DNA from: a virus
Strand: one strand, 5' to 3'
Virus record (IMG/VR): IMGVR_UViG_3300030060_007888
Location: 1-22,024 of that record
Length of the DNA stretch: 22,024 nt
The stretch's first letter is position 1, and each line of letters opens with the position of its first letter. Both the position numbers and the translations under genes were made by a program. Below, piece after piece: positions 1 to 7,297 of the stretch. The notes beneath the pieces were generated by a model, which did not search any database, was not told where the DNA came from, and saw only the letters and a program-made list of their open reading frames with translations.

Positions 1-243
1 CAAGATAAATTTGTGATCCAGACTACGCAGGATGTGACCGACATCATTCGCAAAAACAAGGTGAGCTTAAACGAAGTAGATAAGCATCAACCCTGGGGCG
101 AATGGTCTAAGGTCGCATCACTGCCCTTGTCTATTTATTTTGATCTGAAGCAGCAAGGAATCTTGGACGATAAGAAAGCGTTTAAGAAATGGCTCAATGA
201 TCCTGACAATAAATATTACAGGACCAGAGGCGGGACAATTTAA
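1..243 (+). CDS. 3' part of an unknown phage structural-module protein
   Basis: The reading frame is open from base 1 (frame caa-gat-aaa-ttt) and ends at TAA 241-243, so this is the C-terminal 80 residues of a gene that begins outside the window. A GTG at 13 is in frame but has no convincing ribosome site, so I treat the left end as truncated. The fragment is hydrophilic and has no recognisable motif. It is followed with a one-base overlap (TAATG) by the head-tail adaptor gene, so it probably belongs to the head/connector module. Function unknown; similar short sequences sit beside adaptor genes in other podovirus-like phages, but I cannot assign a family. Confidence 0.6.
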   Translation, partial: QDKFVIQTTQDVTDIIRKNKVSLNEVDKHQPWGEWSKVASLPLSIYFDLKQQGILDDKKAFKKWLNDPDNKYYRTRGGTI

Positions 244-860
244 TGGCGATATCAACTTATTCAGAATTGAAAAGCGCAATCGCAGACTGGCTTAATAGGG
301 ACGATCTAACGAGCGTGATTCCAAGTTTTATAGAGCTTGCAGAAGCGGAGCTCACGCGAAATTTGCGTCACCGCAAAATGATTGCTCGAGCCGATGCGAC
401 GATTAATTCTGAATACACGCAGACGCCGCTTGATTGGTTTCAAACTCAGACTTTAATTTTAGAGACTGACCCGGTGACAACGCTCGAATATTTAACGCCC
501 GAAGCGCTCAACGCAAAACGAGCGGCGAGCACTGCGAACGGTAAACCTTTGTTTTACACCATGATAGGAACAGAGATTCAGGTCTACCCGGTGCCGAGCG
601 GAGACTATACCGCCGAGATGGTTTACTACTCGAAAATCCCTAGTTTGTCAGATAGCGAGACAACGAATTGGCTGCTTACTTTAGCGCCTGACATTTATCT
701 GTATGGATCGCTTATGCAGTCAGCGCCATATCTGCAAGACGATAATCGGCTTTCGGTTTGGAACGCTTTATATCAGAAAAAAATAGAGGACATTTACATT
801 AGCGATCAGCGCACCACTGGCCAAACTTCGGTGGTGATGCGAGCGGCAGTATTAGGATGA
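243..860 (+). CDS. Head-tail adaptor protein (SU10 adaptor-like)
   Basis: A 205-aa protein with ATG at 243 overlapping the previous stop by one base. The N-terminus (MAISTYSELKSAIADWLNR followed by an acidic helix with FIELAEAEL) and the middle segment, where a predicted beta region contains PDxxTTLEYLTPEAL and QVYPVPSGDY, match my recollection of the phage adaptor family named after phage SU10, which forms the ring between portal and tail. Length is normal for that family. The position just before tail genes fits. There is no signal peptide or membrane segment. The family assignment is from memory of sequence style, not from a search. Confidence 0.65.
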   Translation: MAISTYSELKSAIADWLNRDDLTSVIPSFIELAEAELTRNLRHRKMIARADATINSEYTQTPLDWFQTQTLILETDPVTTLEYLTPEALNAKRAASTANGKPLFYTMIGTEIQVYPVPSGDYTAEMVYYSKIPSLSDSETTNWLLTLAPDIYLYGSLMQSAPYLQDDNRLSVWNALYQKKIEDIYISDQRTTGQTSVVMRAAVLG

Positions 861-864
861 GACT

Positions 865-1245
865 ATGGCTTTTTCAAATTATTTAGCGGGCGAGATACTA
901 GACGATGTCTTTTCTGGCAATGCATTTACGCCGCCAGGGACGTTTTATCTTGCTTTGTATACATCAGCACCCACTGCATCCGGGGGCGGTACAGAGCTTT
1001 CAGGGAACGGCTATGCGCGGCAAACGGTTGCATTTACGACCACCGCGCAGCAGAGCTCAAATACGGCTGCTGTAGAGTTCCCAACGGCCACGGCAGATTG
1101 GGGAACCATTGTGGCCGTAGGGGTGTTTGACGCCAGTACAAGCGGCAACTTGCTGGCTTTTGGAAATCTTACAGCAAGTAAAAGCATTGTTAGCGGAGAC
1201 GTTTTACGAATCCCCGCTGGCGATTTAGACATTAACTTAGCGTGA
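865..1245 (+). CDS. Tail fibre-associated protein, Gp80-like
   Basis: A 126-aa protein. It starts MAFSNYLAGEILDDVFSG, then TPPGTFYLALYTSAPT, then GNGYARQTVAF, FPTATADWGTIVAVGVFDA and SGNLLAFGNLTASKSIVSGD. This order of blocks is the hallmark of a widespread small beta-rich phage protein usually annotated as a tail fibre protein (Gp80-like). It is complete at both ends. The next gene begins on the overlapping GTG at 1242, so the two are translationally coupled. It is probably a virion component near the tail or fibre; its exact place in the particle is not known from the sequence. Confidence 0.7.
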   Translation: MAFSNYLAGEILDDVFSGNAFTPPGTFYLALYTSAPTASGGGTELSGNGYARQTVAFTTTAQQSSNTAAVEFPTATADWGTIVAVGVFDASTSGNLLAFGNLTASKSIVSGDVLRIPAGDLDINLA

Positions 1246-1538
1246 GCGTAGAGAGCGGATGGGGCTCAAGCGCTTGGGGTTATGGCCTTTGGGGCCAGGA
1301 GTCGAATGAAGATGTTGCGGCAACGATTACAGGAACAAGCTCAGTCACTGTTAGTGCTACTGAGTCGTCTAGCGCGAGTGCGGTTATTAACGGTGCGTGT
1401 GCAGTCTCGGTTAGCGCGAGTGAGGTATTTTCTGGACAGTGTGCGATCCAAGGCACTTCGAGTGTGGCAGTGGCTGCGCGGACTCTTTGGGAAAAACAAA
1501 CCGCAGCCAGCACCACCTGGACCAAACAAGCCGCGTAA
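1242..1538 (+). CDS. Small Trp/Gly-rich phage protein of unknown role
   Basis: A 98-aa protein starting at GTG 1242 inside the stop of the upstream gene (GTGA overlap). It opens with a tryptophan/glycine segment (GWGSSAWGYGLWGQ), continues with Ser/Ala/Val-rich repeats of the type TSSVTVSATESSSASA, and closes with a short WTKQAA tail. Such WG-headed, beta-repeat proteins are common next to Gp80-like genes in phage tail modules. The repeat composition also opens a long frame in the +1 register, which I take as a shadow. Likely a minor structural or fibre-associated protein. No function can be assigned. Confidence 0.6.
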   Translation: MSVESGWGSSAWGYGLWGQESNEDVAATITGTSSVTVSATESSSASAVINGACAVSVSASEVFSGQCAIQGTSSVAVAARTLWEKQTAASTTWTKQAA

Positions 1539-1555
1539 AAAAAGGAAAAAAGTAG

Positions 1556-2536
1556 ATGCCTAGTACATACACGAATGATTTACGACTTGAGCTCATCGCG
1601 GTCGGCGAGGGCGCAGGGTCAGCACCCAACGACTGGGGCTCGAAAACAAATGTCAATCTCACAAGCATTGCTGGAGCTCTGGGCGCTGGCATAGAGCAAA
1701 TGGCGAGCGATGCCGATGCCACAATTACAATGGCTGACGGTGCTGCTGACGAGTTCAGATCGCTGTTTCTCAAGATAACCAGTGCCGGAAGCCTGACCGC
1801 TACCCGCACGTTGACCTTTGCACCTAACACAATCAGCAAACTTTGGATTGTCGAGAATGCAACTACTGGCAGCCAATCAATTACGATAAGCCAAGGCAGC
1901 GGAGCAAACGTAACGATTGAGAACGGTAAATCGAAGATCATCTATACCGATGGTGCAGGAAGTGGAGCCGCCGTGGTTGATGCGCTAACCGATTTAGATA
2001 TTGGCGGCACCTTCACAGTTGGAACTGCTGCAACTGGTGTAAGCATAAGTTCTGGTGCAATCGATTTGAAAAATAGTGGTGCAGTTTCGAATGTAAAATT
2101 TTATTGCGAGAGTTCGAATGCCCATTACGTTGAGGTAAAGAGCCCTGCGCACTCGACGTACTCTGGCAATGTTAATTTCACATTACCGCCAACGAATGGC
2201 ACGGCTGGAACATTTCTAACAAGTGATGGGTCGGGCAATACCAGTTGGGCAGCGGCTGGCGGTGCTTATAACGATTGGGCGGTAAAGACAGGAACTTATA
2301 CCGCCGTTTCAAAAGATCAGCTTATTGCAAACAGTGCAAGCGCATTCACCATTACGCTTCCTGCAAGCCCAAACGGAGGAGACACTGTAATTATTTGTAA
2401 TGCTGGAGCCGGGTTGGTGACAGTAGGTCGTAACAGTTCGAATATCAATTCAGCAGCGGCAGACGGCACTTTACCTCAAGGTAATTCAGTTCAGCTTGTT
2501 TATGTTGATGGAACCATTGGTTGGTTTGAAATCTAG
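1556..2536 (+). CDS. Tail fibre-like protein
   Basis: A 326-aa protein with ATG at 1556 behind an AAAGGA ribosome site. The N-terminal block MPSTYTNDLRLELIAVGEGAG followed by WGSKTNVNL is a conserved opening of many phage tail/fibre proteins. The middle (about residues 50-240) is beta-rich with many Thr/Ser/Gly, as in fibre shafts. The C-terminal 85 residues (TYTAVSKDQLIANSASAF, ITLPASPNGGDTVIICNAG, VTVGRNSSNI, QLVYVDGTIGWFEI) match a recurrent fibre tip fold seen in unrelated phages. The glycine-rich adhesin-like gene follows 9 bases downstream, so this is probably the shaft or adaptor of the receptor-binding apparatus. Host range cannot be read from it. Confidence 0.7.
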   Translation: MPSTYTNDLRLELIAVGEGAGSAPNDWGSKTNVNLTSIAGALGAGIEQMASDADATITMADGAADEFRSLFLKITSAGSLTATRTLTFAPNTISKLWIVENATTGSQSITISQGSGANVTIENGKSKIIYTDGAGSGAAVVDALTDLDIGGTFTVGTAATGVSISSGAIDLKNSGAVSNVKFYCESSNAHYVEVKSPAHSTYSGNVNFTLPPTNGTAGTFLTSDGSGNTSWAAAGGAYNDWAVKTGTYTAVSKDQLIANSASAFTITLPASPNGGDTVIICNAGAGLVTVGRNSSNINSAAADGTLPQGNSVQLVYVDGTIGWFEI

Positions 2537-2545
2537 GAGAATAAA

Positions 2546-3592
2546 ATGGCAGTTTTAGGAGCATCAGGAGGCGGTAAGTCTGTATTACAAACTTTAAGTT
2601 TTATAAATAGTACTACTTGGTCGCCTGCCCAAGACATGAACGCTAAAATTTATGTAATAGGCGGTGGTGGATCAGGAGGAGGAAGTACAGCAGTAGCGAC
2701 TGGTGGAGGCGCAGGAGGTTGTGCAGTCACTATCGCTGATTTAGATGCTAGTACAACCTATACGATTACAATTGGCGCACCCGGAGCTTGTGTAGAGCAA
2801 ACGTCTTCGGGAGTAAATGGTAATGCAGGAGGCAATTCTTCTTTTTCGGGCACTGGAATTAGCACAATGACAGGAAACGGAGGCGGTGCAGGAAAGTATG
2901 ACACTCTAGCGAATGGCTCAGGCACACAAACAGGAGGTGCTGGGGGTGCTGCAAGCGGTGGAACTTATGGAAACTTCACTGGTGGTGCAGGTGGAAACAT
3001 AACCGGTAGTGGTGGCTATTACAAGGCAAGTGGTGGCGGTGCTGTAGGACTTTGGGCCACAGGAACTTCTGGCCCCGCAATAACAGGCACTAATCAAAAT
3101 TCTACTACTGGGTTTTACCATAATAACGGTGGATACATAATGAGCATGGCGGGTGGAGCAAGTGTTGGCGGCACTTATTTAAATTTTCGTGTTGACCAAT
3201 ATGACACCACTTATTCTGATTTAGTTAGAACAACTGCGGGAGGTTTAATAAGCCTATCAGGAATGGGTGGAGGCAGTCATATGGAGACTGTTTTATACGA
3301 TTATGAGTATAACAACGATAGTGTCCAAGGGTCTTTGCCTATGGGAGTTGGAGGGCCGCCAATTTATAACAATGGAAACGTATCAATTACAAACATCCAG
3401 GCAGGGGCTTTTGCAGGAGGAGGAGCCACAGCCTCATCTACAACAAGCACCTATTGGGCATTCGGAAGTCCCGGTGGTATTGGTGGTGGTGGTGGAAGTA
3501 CTTTGTCAATGAACGGAGCAGGTGATCAGTGGGGCATTACAGGACAGGGAGGAGTTGGTTGTGTCCTTATCGAAGTTTTGGAGTATAAATAA
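2546..3592 (+). CDS. Glycine-rich adhesin-like tail protein
   Basis: A 348-aa protein with roughly a quarter glycine, ATG at 2546. Around residues 15-45 the pattern F-x-TWSPAQDMNAKIYVIGGGGSGG and then GGGAGGCAVTIADLDASTTYTITIG matches the Gly-rich domain of bacterial and phage surface proteins (TW-P-V-V-GGGGGG, then TVTIG). Further poly-glycine stretches are spread to the C-terminus (GGAGGAASGG, GGIGGGGGSTL), recalling the polyglycine-sandwich adhesins of some T-even phages. The last residues (VGCVLIEVLEYK) form the usual closing strand. It overlaps by one base the chaperone-like gene. Likely the receptor-binding tip; direct homology to gp38-type adhesins is not shown, only shared composition. 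Confidence 0.65.
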   Translation: MAVLGASGGGKSVLQTLSFINSTTWSPAQDMNAKIYVIGGGGSGGGSTAVATGGGAGGCAVTIADLDASTTYTITIGAPGACVEQTSSGVNGNAGGNSSFSGTGISTMTGNGGGAGKYDTLANGSGTQTGGAGGAASGGTYGNFTGGAGGNITGSGGYYKASGGGAVGLWATGTSGPAITGTNQNSTTGFYHNNGGYIMSMAGGASVGGTYLNFRVDQYDTTYSDLVRTTAGGLISLSGMGGGSHMETVLYDYEYNNDSVQGSLPMGVGGPPIYNNGNVSITNIQAGAFAGGGATASSTTSTYWAFGSPGGIGGGGGSTLSMNGAGDQWGITGQGGVGCVLIEVLEYK

Positions 3593-3900
3593 TGACAATT
3601 AAAGTCACAAAAGATGGTGTGAGTAATTTAATTTTAGCTGATATGGAGTTTGCAGAAAAAGCCTATCCCCAAAGTGAGGGCTACTCTTGTGAATTAGTTG
3701 TTACAAGTTCAACAATATCTGATGCAGGGAAAGCAAGAGATGCAAGAATCTGGCGAAACGACGAGCTAAGAGGAACCGATAAAATAGCACAAACGCCCGA
3801 CTGGCCTGATCGTGATAAATATATTGCATACCGCACAAAATTACGTGATTGGCCTAGCACTAGCGATTTTCCAGATACTAGACCAACGCTAGATGGATGA
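3592..3900 (+). CDS. Tail assembly chaperone-like protein
   Basis: A 102-aa protein starting on the ATG that overlaps the adhesin stop (TAATG). Its C-terminal half (RNDELRGTDKIAQTPDWPDR, then YIAYRTKLRDWPSTSDFPDTRP) has the R-x-x-x-L-x-x-TD / YR-x-x-LR-D-P / FP layout of the phage tail assembly chaperone family (Pfam Phage_tail_APC). In other phages such proteins are coded directly after fibre or adhesin genes and are thought to help them fold or attach. It was complete in the ancestor: nothing suggests truncation. Family recognised from the C-terminal motif only; the N-terminal 45 residues are unassigned. Confidence 0.65.
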   Translation: MTIKVTKDGVSNLILADMEFAEKAYPQSEGYSCELVVTSSTISDAGKARDARIWRNDELRGTDKIAQTPDWPDRDKYIAYRTKLRDWPSTSDFPDTRPTLDG

Positions 3901-4057
3901 TTTGAAAGCACACGAAAAGTTGTGCCTGGAGCGTCAACAAAACATTCTTGATCGCCTTGAGCGCGGATCAGCCAGGATGAATCGCCTGGAGCTTAGTGTC
4001 TGGGCGATTTACCCTTGGATCTTGGGCGTGATGCTGCTTAACTCTTATTTCGGATAA
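3893..4057 (+). CDS. Small XhlA/holin-like membrane protein
   Basis: A 54-aa frame with ATG at 3893, inside the last codons of the upstream gene, ending at TAA 4055-4057. Residues 1-34 form a charged amphipathic helix (HEKLCLERQQNILDRLERGS, then RMNRLE), followed by one hydrophobic segment at about 35-52 (VWAIYPWILGVMLL). This N-terminal helix plus single membrane span is the pattern of XhlA-type hemolysin/holin-like proteins, and it lies at the head of a lysis cassette. No ribosome site is obvious, so it is probably translated by coupling. A holin or holin-accessory role is inferred. Confidence 0.6.
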   Translation: MDDLKAHEKLCLERQQNILDRLERGSARMNRLELSVWAIYPWILGVMLLNSYFG

Positions 4058-4062
4058 CTCAA

Positions 4063-4617
4063 TTGTTTGCGGAAATTTCCGCCATCCTTGGAATTTTAAA
4101 CTCGGTCAATGCTGGCCTCAACACGCTGCGCGAAACTGGTGGCAATGTAGAGCAAGCGGTTGGAATTCTCGATAAATTTCAAGACGCTAACCAGCGCCTC
4201 GACAAGTGGGAACGCAAGAAAAAAACCCGCAAGCCTTTGAGTCAAGCAGACTCAATTAAGCTGGCTACTAGCCGGGCAAAAGCTGCCCAGGCAAGACAAG
4301 CGCTTGCGGATCATTTTCGTATGCTTCCTGGCGGCCAAAAAATTTATCAAGACGCAATGCGTTTGATGGAACAAAGCCAGCGTGAGCACACTGCTTATCT
4401 AAAACAAATTGGAAAAAAAAGAGCCGAGCGCAGAAAAAAAGTCGAAGCGCTCTCAGCGACGACCTTCATAATAATATCTTTTATTTTTATAGGGTGGTCG
4501 GGTTACTTTTTGTATGGTGAATACAAAGAAGCGCAACTCAAGTCAGCAATTAAAAAACTTGATGCGGCAAAAGAAAGACAACGCAACATGCGTAAGTGTG
4601 GTAGACCAAAATGTTAA
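4063..4617 (+). CDS. Coiled-coil membrane protein of the lysis cassette
   Basis: A 184-aa protein with TTG start at 4063, 5 bases after the previous stop; the frame is closed by a stop at 4039-4041 and no ATG occurs until deep inside, so TTG is the best start. Residues 1-40 are mildly hydrophobic, 45-130 are strongly charged and helical, a clear membrane span lies at about 131-151 (TTFIIISFIFIGWSGYFLYG), and the tail is basic. Comparable proteins occur beside lysins in marine phages and are normally left unnamed. A role in lysis (spanin-like or holin-like) is inferred from neighbours and topology only; there is no lipobox. Confidence 0.55.
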   Translation: MFAEISAILGILNSVNAGLNTLRETGGNVEQAVGILDKFQDANQRLDKWERKKKTRKPLSQADSIKLATSRAKAAQARQALADHFRMLPGGQKIYQDAMRLMEQSQREHTAYLKQIGKKRAERRKKVEALSATTFIIISFIFIGWSGYFLYGEYKEAQLKSAIKKLDAAKERQRNMRKCGRPKC

Positions 4618-4635
4618 AATAATAAGTTAGGTTTT

Positions 4636-4651
4636 ATCCCATATCTGGGAT
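4636..4651 (+). promoter_or_regulatory. Hairpin directly before a ribosome binding site
   Basis: ATCCCA (4636-4641) and TGGGAT (4646-4651) form a perfect 6-bp stem with a 4-base loop, ending one base before the strong TAGGAGG ribosome site (4652-4658) of the TTG-start gene at 4663. No T-run follows on either strand, so it is not an intrinsic terminator. It may place or protect the ribosome site or mark an mRNA processing point. Function inferred. Confidence 0.35.
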
Positions 4652-4662
4652 TAGGAGGACCG

Positions 4663-4872
4663 TTGAAATTTGTCATTGATGGCGAAGAAATTGATTTGCA
4701 AAAGCTTGGGCAAGAAGCGCAAAACATGGCAGAACGAATGCAGCAGCTGCGAGACGAAATACAAATTTTAGAAATGCGGCAAAAAGAGAATTTAGTTCTT
4801 ATGAACACCTATGCCGCTAGTCTTAAACAAATGGCAAATCCTGATCCAAAAATTGAAATTGTTAAGAAGTGA
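4663..4872 (+). CDS. Small helical protein, DUF6447-like
   Basis: A 69-aa protein with TTG start at 4663; the start is fixed by the near-consensus AGGAGG at 4653-4658. It begins MKFVIDGEEIDLQKL and continues as one long charged helix (AERMQQLRDEIQILEMRQKE), the pattern I associate with DUF6447-type small phage proteins: a short beta hairpin followed by a coiled coil. It lies between the membrane protein and the M15 peptidase, whose GTG start overlaps its stop codon. A role in lysis or virion assembly is possible, but none is established. Confidence 0.6.
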   Translation: MKFVIDGEEIDLQKLGQEAQNMAERMQQLRDEIQILEMRQKENLVLMNTYAASLKQMANPDPKIEIVKK

Positions 4873-5225
4873 ATTATTTTACCCCGGAAGAATTTATGTG
4901 CCAGCATTGTCAACAACAAGGGATCAAGAAAGACATCGTCGATGTGCTAAACATTATGCGACGAGAGTGCGGTTTTCCTTTTGTTGTCACCAGCGGTTAC
5001 CGATGCCCAGATCATCCGATTGAGGCAAGAAAGTCGAAGCCTGGAAGCCATGCTGACGGTTACGCTGTTGACATTGGCGTTAGAGGCGAGCAAGCCTTGC
5101 AAGTCATTCGCTCGGCGATGAAGCACGGCATTAAAAGAATCGGCGTAAATCAAAAAGGTAACGGTCGATTTATCCACCTCGATGTTGATCCTAACCGGGT
5201 TAGCCCCGCGATCTGGAGTTATTGA
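4869..5225 (+). CDS. M15-family peptidase (endolysin or virion lysin)
   Basis: A 118-aa protein with GTG start at 4869 overlapping the previous stop (GTGA). It belongs to the zinc D-Ala-D-Ala carboxypeptidase-like M15_3 group that cleaves cell-wall peptide crosslinks. Visible: N-terminal FTPEEFMCQHCQQ, core VVTSGYRCPDHP (39-50), zinc motif GSHADGYAVDI with H61 and D68, and the third ligand H103 in RFIHLDVD. All ligands are present and the length is normal for the single-domain form. There is no signal peptide, so release would need a holin, consistent with the two membrane proteins just upstream. Endolysin is the best call; a virion-borne wall hydrolase is the alternative. Confidence 0.85.
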   Translation: MNYFTPEEFMCQHCQQQGIKKDIVDVLNIMRRECGFPFVVTSGYRCPDHPIEARKSKPGSHADGYAVDIGVRGEQALQVIRSAMKHGIKRIGVNQKGNGRFIHLDVDPNRVSPAIWSY

Positions 5226-5229
5226 TTAG

Positions 5230-6705
5230 ATGGCGCTTATTCCACTTGCAATCCCTCCAGGCATCGTCAAGAACGGCACAGAGTTTCAACAACTCAATAG
5301 CTGGAACGATGGTAATTTGATCAGGTGGTATGAGAGTGCCTTACAACCGATCAAAGGCTGGCGAACAAGATCAGCAAGTGCGCTTGCAGGGAGCGTTCGA
5401 GCATTGCTCACTTACATTGACAACTCAAGCAACCGACGCACAATCGCAGGATCAAATACAAAGTTATACGTCGTTCTAGAAGCTGGCCAGATTTATGACA
5501 TCACTCCGGCTGGTTTCACGACCGGAAACGCTGATGCGGATCAGAATCTTGCTTGGGGCGGATCAACCTGGGGAAGTTTTGAATGGGGAACCTTGCGGCC
5601 AGACACTGGCACTTATTCGGTTGCGGACACTTGGTCGCTAGATACTTGGGGCGAGTATACGATTGCTTGTGCCACAAGCGATGGCAAGATTTATCAGTGG
5701 GTGAATAATACTGGTTCAGCAGCTGCCGTTCTAAGTAATGCACCGACCAACACCACGGCAATTGTCGTGACGGACGAGCGGTTTATTTTTGCGCTTGGTG
5801 CTGGCGGAGAAAACAACCGGGTTGAATGGTGCGACCAGGAAAACAACAACACCTGGACCGCAGCCGCAACAAACCAAGCTGGCGGCCAGAACCTTACCAC
5901 TGATGGTTCTCTTATTAGCGGCCACAGTCTGCGAGGTGAGACGTTGCTGCTAACAACTACCGACGCTCACGTTGCTCGTTATTCGGGCCCGCCATTCGTT
6001 TACAGCTTTCAGCGAGTGGGGGACGGTTGCGGCACTATCTCCGCAAATGGGTGTGTGGCAGCTGACCAATTTGCTGTTTGGCCGGGACTTCATTCGTTTC
6101 ATATCTATGATGGATCAGTCAGAGTTCTCAAAAGTGCCGTCGGTGATTTTTTCTTTAGCAATATAAACAAAGCGCAGCGATCTAAAATTGCTGGCGTTTT
6201 GAATTCAGAATTTAATGAGGTGTGGTGGTTCTATCCCTCAGTGAACAGCATCGAGAACGACAGTTATGTCTTTTGGAATTACCGCGACAACCATTGGAAC
6301 ATTGGCACACTTGCAAGAACGGCTGGTGCAGATTCGGGTGTGTTCCTTTATCCGCAAATGGTGGGCACTGACGGTTATGTTTATGAGCATGAGGTCGGAT
6401 ATGCCTACGACGGAGAAACGCCATTTGTTCAAAGCGGTCCAGTGGAGCTCGGGAACGGCGATAATTTAATGGTGGCCCGACAGTTAATCCCCGACGAAAA
6501 AAACCAAGGTGATGTCACTGCGACCTTTAAAACGCGCTTGTATCCAAACGGCACAGAGACAAGCCACGGTCCTTTCACTATGGCGAATCCAACGAGCGTA
6601 AGGTTTCAGGGACGGCAAGTTTCTATGCGAATTGATGCAGCAGAAAACAGTGATTGGCGAGTTGGCACCATGCGAATTGATGCCGTGGCAGGAGGCAAGC
6701 GATGA
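5230..6705 (+). CDS. Large phage tail structural protein (hub/nozzle-like)
   Basis: A 491-aa protein with ATG at 5230. The opening MALIPLAIPPGIVKNGTEFQ, then WNDGNLIRWYESALQPIKGW, is a conserved N-terminus of large podovirus proteins usually left as hypothetical. The body contains repeated W- and G-rich beta segments (LAWGGSTWGSFEWGT, TWGEYTIACATSDGKIYQW, VEWCDQENNNTWTA, VWWFYPS), which suggest a beta-propeller fold like that of tail nozzle or stabilisation proteins. There is no membrane segment. It overlaps the next gene by four bases (ATGA). The structural role is inferred from context and fold style. Confidence 0.6.
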   Translation: MALIPLAIPPGIVKNGTEFQQLNSWNDGNLIRWYESALQPIKGWRTRSASALAGSVRALLTYIDNSSNRRTIAGSNTKLYVVLEAGQIYDITPAGFTTGNADADQNLAWGGSTWGSFEWGTLRPDTGTYSVADTWSLDTWGEYTIACATSDGKIYQWVNNTGSAAAVLSNAPTNTTAIVVTDERFIFALGAGGENNRVEWCDQENNNTWTAAATNQAGGQNLTTDGSLISGHSLRGETLLLTTTDAHVARYSGPPFVYSFQRVGDGCGTISANGCVAADQFAVWPGLHSFHIYDGSVRVLKSAVGDFFFSNINKAQRSKIAGVLNSEFNEVWWFYPSVNSIENDSYVFWNYRDNHWNIGTLARTAGADSGVFLYPQMVGTDGYVYEHEVGYAYDGETPFVQSGPVELGNGDNLMVARQLIPDEKNQGDVTATFKTRLYPNGTETSHGPFTMANPTSVRFQGRQVSMRIDAAENSDWRVGTMRIDAVAGGKR

Positions 6706-6908
6706 TCCTGCCAACACCAAATGATCGATATGACCGGGTAACGATTTCGCAAACCAACCTGGCAATTGAGCAAGCCGATTATTTGAATCACAAAAAGAAT
6801 CAGGACATCGAAGTAGGTGATGGTCGAGTCATCATAAAGAGTCCAAACGGCACCCGGTATAAAATCGCCGTTGATAATTCTGGCAACCTAAGTGCGAGTG
6901 CAATATGA
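6702..6908 (+). CDS. Small conserved virion-module protein, unknown
   Basis: A 68-aa protein, start ATG 6702 overlapping the previous stop (ATGA), end overlapping the next start in the same way. It has a predicted short helix (SQTNLAIEQADYLNHKKN) followed by a beta hairpin-like tail (GDGRVIIKSPNGTRYKIAVDNSGNLSA), similar in style to proteins that decorate or join tail components. No catalytic motif, membrane segment or signal. It is coding because the frame is intact, its codon use is like that of its neighbours, and it is coupled on both sides. Function unknown. Confidence 0.55.
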   Translation: MILPTPNDRYDRVTISQTNLAIEQADYLNHKKNQDIEVGDGRVIIKSPNGTRYKIAVDNSGNLSASAI

Positions 6909-7297
6909 GAGAACAAAGCTTACAAGCGCAAACGCCCCTCGAGGCAATGCTGCCTTACCAAGAGATGCTTGAGAAAGCATTGGAGTTCGGGCACAACACG
7001 CATTCTTTTCGAGACATTGTGCGAGGGGTGGCAAGCCAGGACATGCAGTTCTGGCCAATGGAAAAATCTTGTTTGGTCACAGAGATTTGCGAGTATCCAA
7101 ACATGAGAGCCCTGCACATTTTTTTAGCAGCAGGAGATTTATCAGAAATTAAAAGCATCGATGAAACGCTCGGCGAATGGGCGAAGCAACTCGACGCACA
7201 ATTCATAAGTTTGTCTGGGCGCAAAGGGTGGGTAAAAGCACTTGCCGATTTAGATTACAAAGTTGCGCACGTTACGATGTTCAAGGAGGTTAAATGA
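6905..7297 (+). CDS. GNAT-like phage protein
   Basis: A 130-aa protein with ATG at 6905 overlapping the previous gene. The pattern HSFRDIVRGVASQDMQFWP, then EKSCLVTEICEYPNMRALHI, LAAGDLSEIK and SLSGRKGWVKALADLDYK matches a phage family with an acetyltransferase-like (GNAT) fold that sits among tail genes of many podoviruses; in those the motif A-like region ends in GRKGW-x-x-L. The classical acetyl-CoA loop (Q/R-x-x-G-x-G/A) is not clear, so catalysis is doubtful and a structural or assembly use of the fold is possible. The next gene has a strong AAGGAGG site at its 3' end. Confidence 0.6.
   Translation: MREQSLQAQTPLEAMLPYQEMLEKALEFGHNTHSFRDIVRGVASQDMQFWPMEKSCLVTEICEYPNMRALHIFLAAGDLSEIKSIDETLGEWAKQLDAQFISLSGRKGWVKALADLDYKVAHVTMFKEVK

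Noticed and set aside
1282-1563. A 93-aa frame in the +1 register over the WG-rich gene with a basic C-terminus
   Set aside because: It covers the repetitive gene at 1242-1538, has no ribosome site, and its Arg-rich composition is what a frame-shifted Ser/Val repeat would give. No slippery site is convincingly placed for a programmed frameshift.
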